NCBI GenBank assembly: GCA_938027655.1 | Contig: CALJAP010000108.1 | Location: 1 to 47,063 of the forward strand | Direction: 5' to 3' | Source: an uncultured bacterium | GTDB lineage: Bacteria; Armatimonadota; HRBIN16 | Length of the DNA stretch: 47,063 bases | Shown: positions 25,390-33,951 of the stretch, one piece after another | How positions within the stretch are numbered: position 1 is the stretch's first letter | Layout: the number at the start of each line of letters is the position of its first letter | Made by a program: the position numbers and the translations under genes | Notes under the pieces: model-generated | The model's input: only the letters and a program-made list of their open reading frames with translations | What the model was told of the DNA's origin: nothing | Database searches by the model: none

Positions 25390-25922
25390 CCTGCATCGGG
25401 CTGATTCCCCTCTGGTGGGCTCAGTTCCTCCAGCTCCGGCAGTTCCTCTAACGAGTTCAAGCCGAAATAATGCAGAAACTGCGGTGTGGTGCCGTAGAGC
25501 ACCGGTCTTCCCGCCGTGCTTTTACGCCCCACCTCCTGAATCAGCCCTCGCTGTAGCAAGGTGCGTATCACGCCATCCGATTGTACCCCACGAATCGCCT
25601 CGATTTCGGGCAGGGTGATGGGTTGGCGGTAGGCGATAATGGCGACAGTTTCCAGAGCAGCTCGGGAGAGTTTGCTGGGCTGCGGTTGCAGGTACCGCGC
25701 TACCACTTCGGCGAACTCCGGGCGCGTGCACAGCTGGTAGCCTCCCGCTACCTGCACCAGCTGCAGCCCGCTCGCCTGCAGTCGTTCCTCCAGAGCGCGC
25801 AGGGCGGACTGAACCTGCTCCTCGTTTGCCTGTAGCACCTCACCCAGCGTTTTCATCGGCACAGGCTCTGTGGCGATAAACAGCACACACTCCAGCGCGC
25901 GGCTAAGCTGCGGGATGTCCAT
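25380..25922 (-). CDS. scpB: Segregation and condensation protein B
   Basis: ScpB dimers bind ScpA and SMC to form the bacterial condensin that compacts and separates chromosomes. The 180 residues hold two winged-helix domains; AALETVAIIAYRQPITLPEIEAIRG and the following GVQSDGVIRTLLQRGLI are the family core. ATG 25922 has GGGAG just upstream and lies inside the end of scpA; the frame is open to 25961. The C-terminus (QPDAGAG) is encoded by the palindrome at 25372-25389, so the end may have been altered by it. Confidence 0.93.
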   Translation of the reverse strand: MDIPQLSRALECVLFIATEPVPMKTLGEVLQANEEQVQSALRALEERLQASGLQLVQVAGGYQLCTRPEFAEVVARYLQPQPSKLSRAALETVAIIAYRQPITLPEIEAIRGVQSDGVIRTLLQRGLIQEVGRKSTAGRPVLYGTTPQFLHYFGLNSLEELPELEELSPPEGNQPDAGAG

Positions 25923-26664
25923 CGGCTCCCTCTCTTCGCGCCCACAGGGTAATCTCTCCAAACAATGCCTCTTGCCGAGCTTCCACCCGTTCCTGTCGCA
26001 TCAGCTCCAGCACCGCCAGAAAGGTCAGCAGCACATCCCACTTCGTGAACGGCACATCCAGCAAATCCTCGAAACGCAAGCCCTCCCCTGCTGCCTGTAT
26101 CCGCCGCCATACTTCCACCATCTTCAGACGCAGTGAGAGCTTTTTTCGTGGAATGAGGATGGCGGGAGGCGGAGCGTCTACTGCTTCTGCCAGCAGCCTC
26201 TCCAGCGCACGCAACAGGTGCTGAGGCGTGAGCTCGCCCACTGGGATAGGCAGCTCGTAATCGGGCACGGGTGCATCCGGGCTGCGGAAGAACCACTGTT
26301 TGCGCTCCGCCTCCCACGTCTGTAGCGTCTCCACCAGCGCTTTGTACTTTTGATACTCTACCAGCCGCGCGACCAGTTCCGCGCGGGGGTCTTCTTCCTC
26401 GTCCTCATCGCTGACGCGAGGCGGTTTGGGCAGTAACATGCGCGATTTTATCTCCAGCAGCGTCGCCGCCATCACCAGAAACTCACTGGCGACCTCCAGG
26501 TCTAGCTCCTCCATCATGCGCAGGTATTCCAGATACTGGTCGGTGATGACGGCGATGGGAATATCGGTGATAGGAACTTTGTTCTCGCGTACAAGGTGAA
26601 GCAGAAGGTCTAAGGGACCCTCGAAGATAGGCAGGTGGAGCACCATCGGGGCGAGGGATGGCAT
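25903..26664 (-). CDS. scpA: Segregation and condensation protein A
   Basis: ScpA is the kleisin that bridges the SMC heads. The N-terminal FEGPLDLLLHLVRENKVPITDIPIA is diagnostic, followed by ASEFLVMAATLLEIKSRMLLP and a C-terminal winged helix with TFLAVLELMRQ. The 253 residues match the family. A GGAGGGGGAG site precedes the ATG. It is the first gene of scpA-scpB-dacA-larE-larB and overlaps scpB by 20 bases. smc itself is not in the window. Confidence 0.95.
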   Translation of the reverse strand: MPSLAPMVLHLPIFEGPLDLLLHLVRENKVPITDIPIAVITDQYLEYLRMMEELDLEVASEFLVMAATLLEIKSRMLLPKPPRVSDEDEEEDPRAELVARLVEYQKYKALVETLQTWEAERKQWFFRSPDAPVPDYELPIPVGELTPQHLLRALERLLAEAVDAPPPAILIPRKKLSLRLKMVEVWRRIQAAGEGLRFEDLLDVPFTKWDVLLTFLAVLELMRQERVEARQEALFGEITLWARREGADGHPAA

Positions 26665-26746
26665 TACTCCCCCTCCTTCAGTTCACTCACTCGTTCTTCA
26701 CGCATTGGCTAAGCAATCTCTCCGCACAATCATCTTCGGACACTAT

Positions 26747-26774
26747 AATATAGCATATCACCACCGTTTCGCAA
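26747..26774 (-). promoter_or_regulatory. Candidate promoter of the scpA operon
   Basis: On the minus strand TTGCGA (26769-26774), 16 bp and TATATT (26747-26752) lie about 83 bases before the scpA ATG. The surrounding text is AT-rich. Confidence 0.4.
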
Positions 26775-26789
26775 AGACGCAAACGGGTA

Positions 26790-26832
26790 CCAAATAAACA
26801 CAAACCCCTCTCCCGAAGCGTCGGGAGAGGGG
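26790..26832 (-). terminator. Hairpin terminator/interspersed repeat after the giant gene
   Basis: CCCCTCTCCCGA (26805-26816) and TCGGGAGAGGGG (26821-26832) form a perfect 12 bp stem with loop AGCG. On the minus strand it is followed by TTTGTGTTTATTTGG, so it can end the 26855-33676 transcript. The motif also resembles a widespread intergenic repeat type. Confidence 0.65.
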
Positions 26833-26854
26833 CATGGGGTGAGGACGACATCCC

Positions 26855-29800
26855 TCACGGCACGATCACGTCGGGGTAGAGCCGCGGGCTGAAAGTCTGG
26901 AAGAACAAGTCGCTGGTGCCGGCGCGCGTGCTGCTCCAGAACAGCCACACCTTCGGCTCGAACTCGTCCTTCAGGGCGAACAGCCCGCTTTCGCTGGTCG
27001 CACCTACCAGCGGCACCATCGCCTGCGAGCCTTCGGTGGCTTCGGAGGTCTCGTCAATCCAGCGCACCACGCCTACCACCTTACGCGGCGAGGGTTCGGG
27101 GTTGCCCTGCGCATCCAGACCGATGTAGGTGACGCTGACCAGCTTGCCCTCGTCCGCTTCGGTGAAGTACACGCGCCCTCGCGCGAAGTCTACCTCCACA
27201 GGGCCTATCGGCGCTGCTTCTCCTGCTACCGCCACGCCAGAAACGTCGGGGCGCCGCTCGCCCTGTCCGTCGGTGATGATGGGGGTGTATACCGGCGTGG
27301 GCAGTTGCACACCGAGGCGCATGGTTTTCACCACGAACACCTCCGCCGGTGTGGAGCCGGTGGACTTACGATAGAACAGCCATAGCCGGTCTACCGGCGG
27401 CGATTGCGTGGGGTTATTCAGCGCGGGCAGGATATACTTCCAGCGCGGGTTCTGCGATTTCTCCAGCCCGCCGGTGGGCGCGCTGTTTGCCCCCGCGTAG
27501 AAGGCGATAGGCTGAGGCACCGGCACGCCATCATTGGGCACCAGCGAGTTCCAGCCATGGTTCGCGGTCAAGCGCATCGCGCGCGGCGTATAGTCCGCAA
27601 ACACCACGTCGGTGCGGGCAGGAGCGCGGTAGGGGAACGTCACCGTGCCTGCCGACAGGTCAATCACCGCCTGCCAGTCGATTTGCGTGCGTGCGCTGTC
27701 GGTGTAGCGGGTCAGGTATAGGATGCCCGTGTTCGAGTCGTATCGCTGGTCGTACCAGTATACCGCCGGGTCGCCCGACTGCTGGATATCGTTGGCTGCC
27801 AGCGGGTGCGGGTCGCCCACACGCCAGATACGGATGCGCTGCCCACGCAACCACGAGAGGTCGCGCGACATCCACACGTTCGTGGTTCCGATTCGCTGCA
27901 GCACCTCACCGCGCACCGGCGGCAGGTTCACCGGAACCAGCCTGCCCCCACCGCCCAGCGTGAAGCGGGTGAGTATCAGTTCGTTGGTCTGCCGGGTCTT
28001 GGTGGACGCGGTATAGATGACGTCGATAGCCCCCTGGCGCGGGATGGCTAAGGGTTCAAGGGCGTTGGTCACCACACCCGGCACTGGCAACTGCTGGTCG
28101 CGTGTCCACGCGCTGGGGTTCAGCGGGTTGCCCAGGCAGGCGTTGTAGTAAATGGTATAACGCCCGCTCGCGCCGCTGTACCAGAACATCACCGGCACAC
28201 CGCCTATCACCACCACGCGCGGCTGGAATCGCGGTAGCGCAGCGTCGTTGCCGAGCGCAACAGGGGTCCCCGGCACGCCGTTGACTATGGGCGCAACGAA
28301 GGTGACGTTTTCCGTGAGAACAGCGCCGGTATTCTGCCTCTTCACTGCTTGTCCCTGCCACAGCAGGTAGGGCTGTCCACCCACCACAAAGAAGGCGGGC
28401 GAGTAGTGCTTGATGGAGGACGGTATCACCGTGCCCGGCTGGGTGGTGAACAGCCTGCCGTACTTGTCGCGCACGGAGCTGTTGGTGGGGTCACGCGGGT
28501 ACTCCACGCTGCGCCCGCTCCACCATTGCGTGGGTAAGGCAGGTGTCCACACACCTCGCTGTGCGTCGCGAGGCAGCACCGCAAGATGCAGGAACCAGGC
28601 GTTACTGCCGGAAGGCTGCGTCTCGCGGTAGCTATCGCTTCCGTCTTCGGTCACGCGATTTCGGCTCCAGTTGCTGCTCCACGCCAGCAACATTCCATCC
28701 GGCAGCATCAGCGCAGCAGGCTGCACGTTCGCCGCCAGGTAGCCGGGCTGTCCGGGTTGCGGTGGAATGCCCTGCCACACGGTGTCCACCTGGGGCAAGG
28801 AGCCGCGTGACGCACTGTTAGTCAGGCGCGATTCGGTGACCGTCACCTTCACGCGCATGGTGGGTTCGCTAACGGGTTGCGCGGGTTCGTTGTTCGCCAG
28901 AATGCCCAGCACGTACGGGCTCCACGACGCCGCCTCGAAGATGCGGATGTAGTTGCTGTAGGTTCCTGCCGGTGTGCCGAGCGGAACCTGCACGCTGACC
29001 AGCGGCTTGGCGGTTGCTACGTTATCGAATGCACCGCCGGCTGCGCCCGGATAGGGCTTGTCGGGTATCGAAAGAACCGTCGGGCTATGGTCGGGTCGCG
29101 GTTTGTGCAACGTGTGCATCCCCGGGAAGCCCTGATACTGCGGCGGGCGGAACGTCAGCCACATCGGGTCGTAAATCAGGTCCAGCGAGGTGAACACGTT
29201 CTGCTGCACCACGCTGCCGTCCGGTCGGCGCACCCAACCCGCGGTCAGCGCAGGCTTGTGGAAGGTGAAGGTCGGGTCGCCGATGGGACTGACCTCCCAG
29301 TAGAACGGGCTCACCTGGTCACTCATCAGGGTGACGGGCAACGGGTTCTGGAACAGCGGGTTGCCGCCCGCGTCCAGGTAGTCCACCGACCCCACGGCGC
29401 GCGCGTTCAGCAGGTTGACGTTGCTGAGACTGCGCACGGTAAACGGCTTCCAGAACGGTTTCAACGCCTGGTACCATGGGTTGGTGTTATACACCGGGTC
29501 TGCGTCCGTGACGGGTGGTCGGAAGGCAAAGTTCGCCGGGTCGGGATGGACGCCGAAGCCGTGCGGCACCGCGCCGATGTCCACCGTTTCCTCCTCCACC
29601 CGCAGGCGCATGTCCGGCGGCACGCCCAGCGTGATGCGGAACTCACGGTACGGCTCCTCGCGGGTAGCGGGAGGCGTCTGCCTCAACCCGACGCCGCCGG
29701 GTAGGTCAAGCTGACCGTTGTTGTTCACATCCACATAGATGCGAATCGGTCGGCGGATGCGGGTAGCATAGCCGCGCGCGGTGAACGGATTCTGCCCATC

Positions 29801-32800
29801 AAATCCCACCAGGTTCGCCGGCTGGAACTGCGGCACCTGTACGCTGGTCTCGCCCACAGTGGGAACCAGCGTCCAGCTCGTCCAGTCGGGAGCAACACCC
29901 ACCGGGTCGGTGGGGGCTGCCAGAGCACCACCCCGCGAGGAAGCATACAGGTCGACACCGCCAGCTGCTACCTTCACCGCTCGCTCCGGTATGTCGGGAT
30001 AGTCCACGCTGGTGTTCGGGACGTTCACGGGCAGTTCGTCCCAAGGCAGCGGGTTGATCACCGCCAGCGAACCGTCATCATTGTTGTGCCAGGCGACGTT
30101 CGCTCGCTGCACCTTCACCCGCAGCGGGTCACCGCCCAGCAGAGCAACCTTTGAACGGTCGGCAATCTGGATGAGCCGTCCACTGCTGGCACCATGCGGT
30201 ACCAACCCCAGCTCCAGCTGCAGGAACTTGCCCCCGTTGCCGTTTATGCTCAGCTCCTGTGGCACCGAACCACCTACCACTGTTTGCCCGATCCAGCCTA
30301 CCTCCAGGCTCGGGTTCACCGTGCCATCCGGGTTCAGGATGCGCAGAGCCAGCGGATGGGCGATGGTGAACTCGAAGTACGGCTCCGGGTTACGCTCCAG
30401 CGTCATGGTAGCGGTTTGCTGACCGCCTCCGCCAGTGGTTGTGGAGGTCACCCGCACCGCAGCGCTGTAGCGTGCGCCCGGCGTCCAGGCGTCGCCGTCC
30501 TGCGTGGGGATGATACGGAAGGCGTGGTACGCCATCCACTTCTGGTTTACACCCACATCCGTGCCGTAAGGCACAACGCCTACCGTACGGTTGACCGTGG
30601 CGGCGCGACTGCGCAGGGTAAGCGTCACCGAACGCGCAGGCGGCACCAGCCCCTGCATTCCGTAGGCGATGACGTACACCGTATCGCCCCACTCGTAGCC
30701 GATTTTGCGCGTATGCCCACCGGCAACCACCTCTTCGGGCGTGCGGGTGCGCCGCTGAACAATGTCGGCGTACTCCTCGGCGGTAAACACCTCTACCTTC
30801 AGGTTCGCCAGGTTGGGGCTGAGCGCACTATCCACCAGTTCCGCGCCAGGCGGCTCGCCCGGCGTCAGGTAGCCACCCGTGGGCGAGAAGGCATAGACGA
30901 TGCCGTCATCGCCGGCGATGTACATCCAATCGTTTGCCACAGCGGGCGAGGCGAACACCTGCTCACCCAGCGTCTGCCAGCCCCATATCACGTCGCCGCG
31001 CACGTTGATCAGGTTATTATTATTGTCCAGCACCTGCCGGAAGGTGCCCGGACCGCCGTTGAAAGCGTTCAGCGCGAGCACTTTGCCGTCCATTAAACCG
31101 AACACCACCGCAGGCACAGGGGGCGTGCCCGTCACCGAACGGCTTGGGATAATCTGGGTGAAGGTAATGGACGAGTACACCGATGCGCCAAGTGAACCAC
31201 TGCCGGAGGGCACCGGGTTCAACGGGTCTCGCACATCCTGCCAGACGAGCTCGGTCTTGCCGTTGCCTGTACCCTGCGCGTCCAGCGCGTAGACGGTACC
31301 TCCCCGGTCGCCGATAAACACCACATCGCGCACACCGGTGATGGTATTCACCTGCGCCGCAACCGTTGGCGAGGAGTACAGGAACGGCTCTACAGGTTCT
31401 TCGTCGCCGACGGTGCTAATCGGCGGTCGCTGGGCGTAGGGCCAAACCCACACGCGCTCGGTGCGTCGGCGTCCGGTACCCCTTTCCCTGACGCAGTACA
31501 CGCGCCCGTCCGCCGAGGCGAAATACACCTTGCCGTCAAACACAGCGGGCGTGGTGGAGATGGGGTCTAACGGCAGCTCCTCCGGCAGAGCAGGGTCGTT
31601 TCCCGAAGCGGGTTCGTATTTGCCCGGGTAAATCCAGCGTTCGGTGGTGGTACCGCCGGAACCTTCGGCGTTGAGCGCGTACAACCGCCCGTCCAGACCG
31701 CCGACGAAGACGGTGGGGCCCTGACCGCTCGTCCTATTGTATGCGGGAGAGGAAACGAAACCGCCCACTACTGCTGCCTTGTCCGCCGCCGGGTAAATCC
31801 AGATACGGTCGGTAGTGCCCGGGTTGTTTGCGCTGAAATCGCCGTTGCCGCCGGCATCCAGACAGTACACCCGCCCGTTGGAGTTCGCCACGTACAGTCG
31901 CCAATCGGGGGTTCCGCTGGTGCCGATGTTGACCACCACCGGCGAGGAGTAGCCAAAGGAACCCACCACAGGACGCTCATTCAACGGCTCTTGAGGCCAC
32001 ACCCAGTAGGAGAAGGTGGTGCCGTCGCCATTGCCTATCGCATCCAGGGCGTACACTTTTCCGTCGTTCGCCGAGAAGAAAACCACCTGCCTGTCGGCGA
32101 CGCTACCACCCGACAAACGCATGGGAACTGTCTGTACAACGGGCGTGGAGAAGATGCCGCTGGCTCCGGTGCCCTGCTCCACAAATCGCGCCGCGTCGGC
32201 TATCACCACGCGCCCTTCGGTGACCTCGCTGGCGATACGGGTGTAGTTCACCAGTTCCACGTAATTCGTTGTGCCCTGACGCATCAAGTAAGTGCCCAGA
32301 CTGAACCACTGCCCGCCTGCGGTGTTCTGCGTCTGGTCTATCTCCACTACCGTGTTGCCCTCTTCATGGTGCACGATGTAGCGTGCCACCGTCGTGCGGT
32401 TCACCGTACCGTCGTTCTGTGGCAGCCAAACATAGACCGTATATCGGGCTGTTTCCGCGCCGTTGGAGGGTTGCAAATCGGGCTGCCAGCGCACCCGTGA
32501 CCACAGGGTGGGGTCATTCACGTTTACCACTACCGTCTGCATGTAGGAGGTGCCGTATGGTTCTGGCTGTACTATTGCCGGAGGCAGCCACAGAGGGTCG
32601 GACTGAAAAGAAGGGGCACCGTCTGCATCATCTACTGTTACTGCACGCTGACCACTGACGTTCAGCGGGTATCGCCACACCACGCGCCCGGCGTTGTCAA
32701 AGCAGTACATCACGCCGATTTCCACGCTGGCGGTAGGGTCATTGACAGCGGGGACGCGCTCGATTCGCCCGATGAACACGCGCTGCACGAGCTGTCCGGG

Positions 32801-33676
32801 TGCTACCTGTATCGTTGCCGCCACGGGCGAGGAGTAGAACGCTCCCACGTCGGGCATAAAGCGCACGCCGTCGAACACTACCAGCCGTCCGGCGTCGTCG
32901 AAATTGCCGTCTTCGTCGGTATGGGTAGATGTATTGTAAGCGTACACCTCTACCGGACGACGACCGTCGAAGGGGAACATGAGGTCGGAGCGCAACTGGG
33001 TGCGTTCCCACTGTCCGCTCTGGTTCTTAATGTAGGCGGTACTGCCCGCGCGTCCCAGGCGTATCCACTGACCGCCGGTCGTCTGGTTCACAATCAGGAT
33101 AATCTCGCCGTAGGTGCTGGTTCCGGTGGGGTAGCGCACCCTGTATACGGCTTCGCGCACGTTACGGTTGCCCTGAGTGCCACTGGAGGGGAACCACACG
33201 GCGATTTGATAGCGGGTGGGTCTGGCAACAAGCGGGTTATAGGCAGAGTCGTTCGGGTCGAGCTCGTTTGGGGTGGCGTTGCGCCAGCGGACAACCACCG
33301 TTGCGCCGCTGGTGGGGTCGTCTGCACTGCTGGGGTTCACTGCGGCAGCGTAGTCATACGAATCACGGAACCCGTCGGTCACGGCGTTGGTGTCGGTAAT
33401 CTGGATGGTGGTTACCGATCCCTGTATCACCGCGTAATCGCCTGCACGATTAACCCCATCGCGGTCGATCTCCAGGGTGACGCCTCTATCTTGCTGAGAG
33501 GGCCACCACCAGCGCAGGTATGCCCTGCCCGGACCGGCCTCCGTGCTCAGGTTGGTTGCCCCCGTGCGCTGGGGATCCCGGCGGAACATCGGAAAGTCGT
33601 CCGCCTGCAGTGCGCACTGCACCAGCAGCACGCTCCCGATTACCCACGCCAATAACCAGTTTCTCGCTGTTGCCAT
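26855..33676 (-). CDS. Giant exported protein with golvesin-like domains and a PQQ-like propeller
   Basis: A 2273-residue protein with a signal peptide (cleavage near QCALQA|DD). By eye: two golvesin/carbohydrate-binding-like domains (about 70-290 and 380-510, each with a TTGGQW or AGGQW strand and an aromatic YxVxVWLP strand). Then come seven PQQ-like blades (about 535-930; DGKVYALDA, GRVYCLDA, DGRLYALNA and so on), Ig-like and proline-rich regions (about 980-1750), and a second propeller-like, BNR/sialidase-like region (about 1750-2150). DVNNNGQLD near 1315 looks like a calcium loop. PQQ binding itself is unlikely. It is the last gene of the pseudopilin cluster and may be a surface or tip protein; function unknown. 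Confidence 0.85.
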   Translation of the reverse strand: MATARNWLLAWVIGSVLLVQCALQADDFPMFRRDPQRTGATNLSTEAGPGRAYLRWWWPSQQDRGVTLEIDRDGVNRAGDYAVIQGSVTTIQITDTNAVTDGFRDSYDYAAAVNPSSADDPTSGATVVVRWRNATPNELDPNDSAYNPLVARPTRYQIAVWFPSSGTQGNRNVREAVYRVRYPTGTSTYGEIILIVNQTTGGQWIRLGRAGSTAYIKNQSGQWERTQLRSDLMFPFDGRRPVEVYAYNTSTHTDEDGNFDDAGRLVVFDGVRFMPDVGAFYSSPVAATIQVAPGQLVQRVFIGRIERVPAVNDPTASVEIGVMYCFDNAGRVVWRYPLNVSGQRAVTVDDADGAPSFQSDPLWLPPAIVQPEPYGTSYMQTVVVNVNDPTLWSRVRWQPDLQPSNGAETARYTVYVWLPQNDGTVNRTTVARYIVHHEEGNTVVEIDQTQNTAGGQWFSLGTYLMRQGTTNYVELVNYTRIASEVTEGRVVIADAARFVEQGTGASGIFSTPVVQTVPMRLSGGSVADRQVVFFSANDGKVYALDAIGNGDGTTFSYWVWPQEPLNERPVVGSFGYSSPVVVNIGTSGTPDWRLYVANSNGRVYCLDAGGNGDFSANNPGTTDRIWIYPAADKAAVVGGFVSSPAYNRTSGQGPTVFVGGLDGRLYALNAEGSGGTTTERWIYPGKYEPASGNDPALPEELPLDPISTTPAVFDGKVYFASADGRVYCVRERGTGRRRTERVWVWPYAQRPPISTVGDEEPVEPFLYSSPTVAAQVNTITGVRDVVFIGDRGGTVYALDAQGTGNGKTELVWQDVRDPLNPVPSGSGSLGASVYSSITFTQIIPSRSVTGTPPVPAVVFGLMDGKVLALNAFNGGPGTFRQVLDNNNNLINVRGDVIWGWQTLGEQVFASPAVANDWMYIAGDDGIVYAFSPTGGYLTPGEPPGAELVDSALSPNLANLKVEVFTAEEYADIVQRRTRTPEEVVAGGHTRKIGYEWGDTVYVIAYGMQGLVPPARSVTLTLRSRAATVNRTVGVVPYGTDVGVNQKWMAYHAFRIIPTQDGDAWTPGARYSAAVRVTSTTTGGGGQQTATMTLERNPEPYFEFTIAHPLALRILNPDGTVNPSLEVGWIGQTVVGGSVPQELSINGNGGKFLQLELGLVPHGASSGRLIQIADRSKVALLGGDPLRVKVQRANVAWHNNDDGSLAVINPLPWDELPVNVPNTSVDYPDIPERAVKVAAGGVDLYASSRGGALAAPTDPVGVAPDWTSWTLVPTVGETSVQVPQFQPANLVGFDGQNPFTARGYATRIRRPIRIYVDVNNNGQLDLPGGVGLRQTPPATREEPYREFRITLGVPPDMRLRVEEETVDIGAVPHGFGVHPDPANFAFRPPVTDADPVYNTNPWYQALKPFWKPFTVRSLSNVNLLNARAVGSVDYLDAGGNPLFQNPLPVTLMSDQVSPFYWEVSPIGDPTFTFHKPALTAGWVRRPDGSVVQQNVFTSLDLIYDPMWLTFRPPQYQGFPGMHTLHKPRPDHSPTVLSIPDKPYPGAAGGAFDNVATAKPLVSVQVPLGTPAGTYSNYIRIFEAASWSPYVLGILANNEPAQPVSEPTMRVKVTVTESRLTNSASRGSLPQVDTVWQGIPPQPGQPGYLAANVQPAALMLPDGMLLAWSSNWSRNRVTEDGSDSYRETQPSGSNAWFLHLAVLPRDAQRGVWTPALPTQWWSGRSVEYPRDPTNSSVRDKYGRLFTTQPGTVIPSSIKHYSPAFFVVGGQPYLLWQGQAVKRQNTGAVLTENVTFVAPIVNGVPGTPVALGNDAALPRFQPRVVVIGGVPVMFWYSGASGRYTIYYNACLGNPLNPSAWTRDQQLPVPGVVTNALEPLAIPRQGAIDVIYTASTKTRQTNELILTRFTLGGGGRLVPVNLPPVRGEVLQRIGTTNVWMSRDLSWLRGQRIRIWRVGDPHPLAANDIQQSGDPAVYWYDQRYDSNTGILYLTRYTDSARTQIDWQAVIDLSAGTVTFPYRAPARTDVVFADYTPRAMRLTANHGWNSLVPNDGVPVPQPIAFYAGANSAPTGGLEKSQNPRWKYILPALNNPTQSPPVDRLWLFYRKSTGSTPAEVFVVKTMRLGVQLPTPVYTPIITDGQGERRPDVSGVAVAGEAAPIGPVEVDFARGRVYFTEADEGKLVSVTYIGLDAQGNPEPSPRKVVGVVRWIDETSEATEGSQAMVPLVGATSESGLFALKDEFEPKVWLFWSSTRAGTSDLFFQTFSPRLYPDVIVP

Positions 33677-33866
33677 ATTTGCTCCAACCTCGCTTCACTC
33701 GGCAGTGGTCTATTGACTCTTCCATGCTTTTTGACGAGATTCGCAGGAAGTTCGTTCGCTAAAGCGCCCTATGTTGTCTTTTGTAGTGTTTGTCGTGAAC
33801 ACATCACAGCTCGACAGGAGGCTCGACCTCCAGACGGGCGTGATTGCATCCACCAGACATTCCCCC

Positions 33867-33939
33867 TGTCATGCTGAGCGTTCGCGAAGCATCTCTGCCC
33901 ACCGCTACATCGAGATTCTTCGCTTCGCTCAGAATGACA
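33867..33939. repeat. Interspersed imperfect palindrome, copy 1
   Basis: A 73 bp element beginning TGTCATGCTGAGCG and ending CGCTCAGAATGACA. The arms (about 29 bases each) are near-complementary, so the RNA would form one long hairpin. The same element recurs at 45711-45913. It lies in the 275-base gap between the two giant genes, in which no other feature was recognised beyond the ribosome binding site at the right gene start. Confidence 0.8.
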
Positions 33940-33951
33940 GTTCACCCACCC

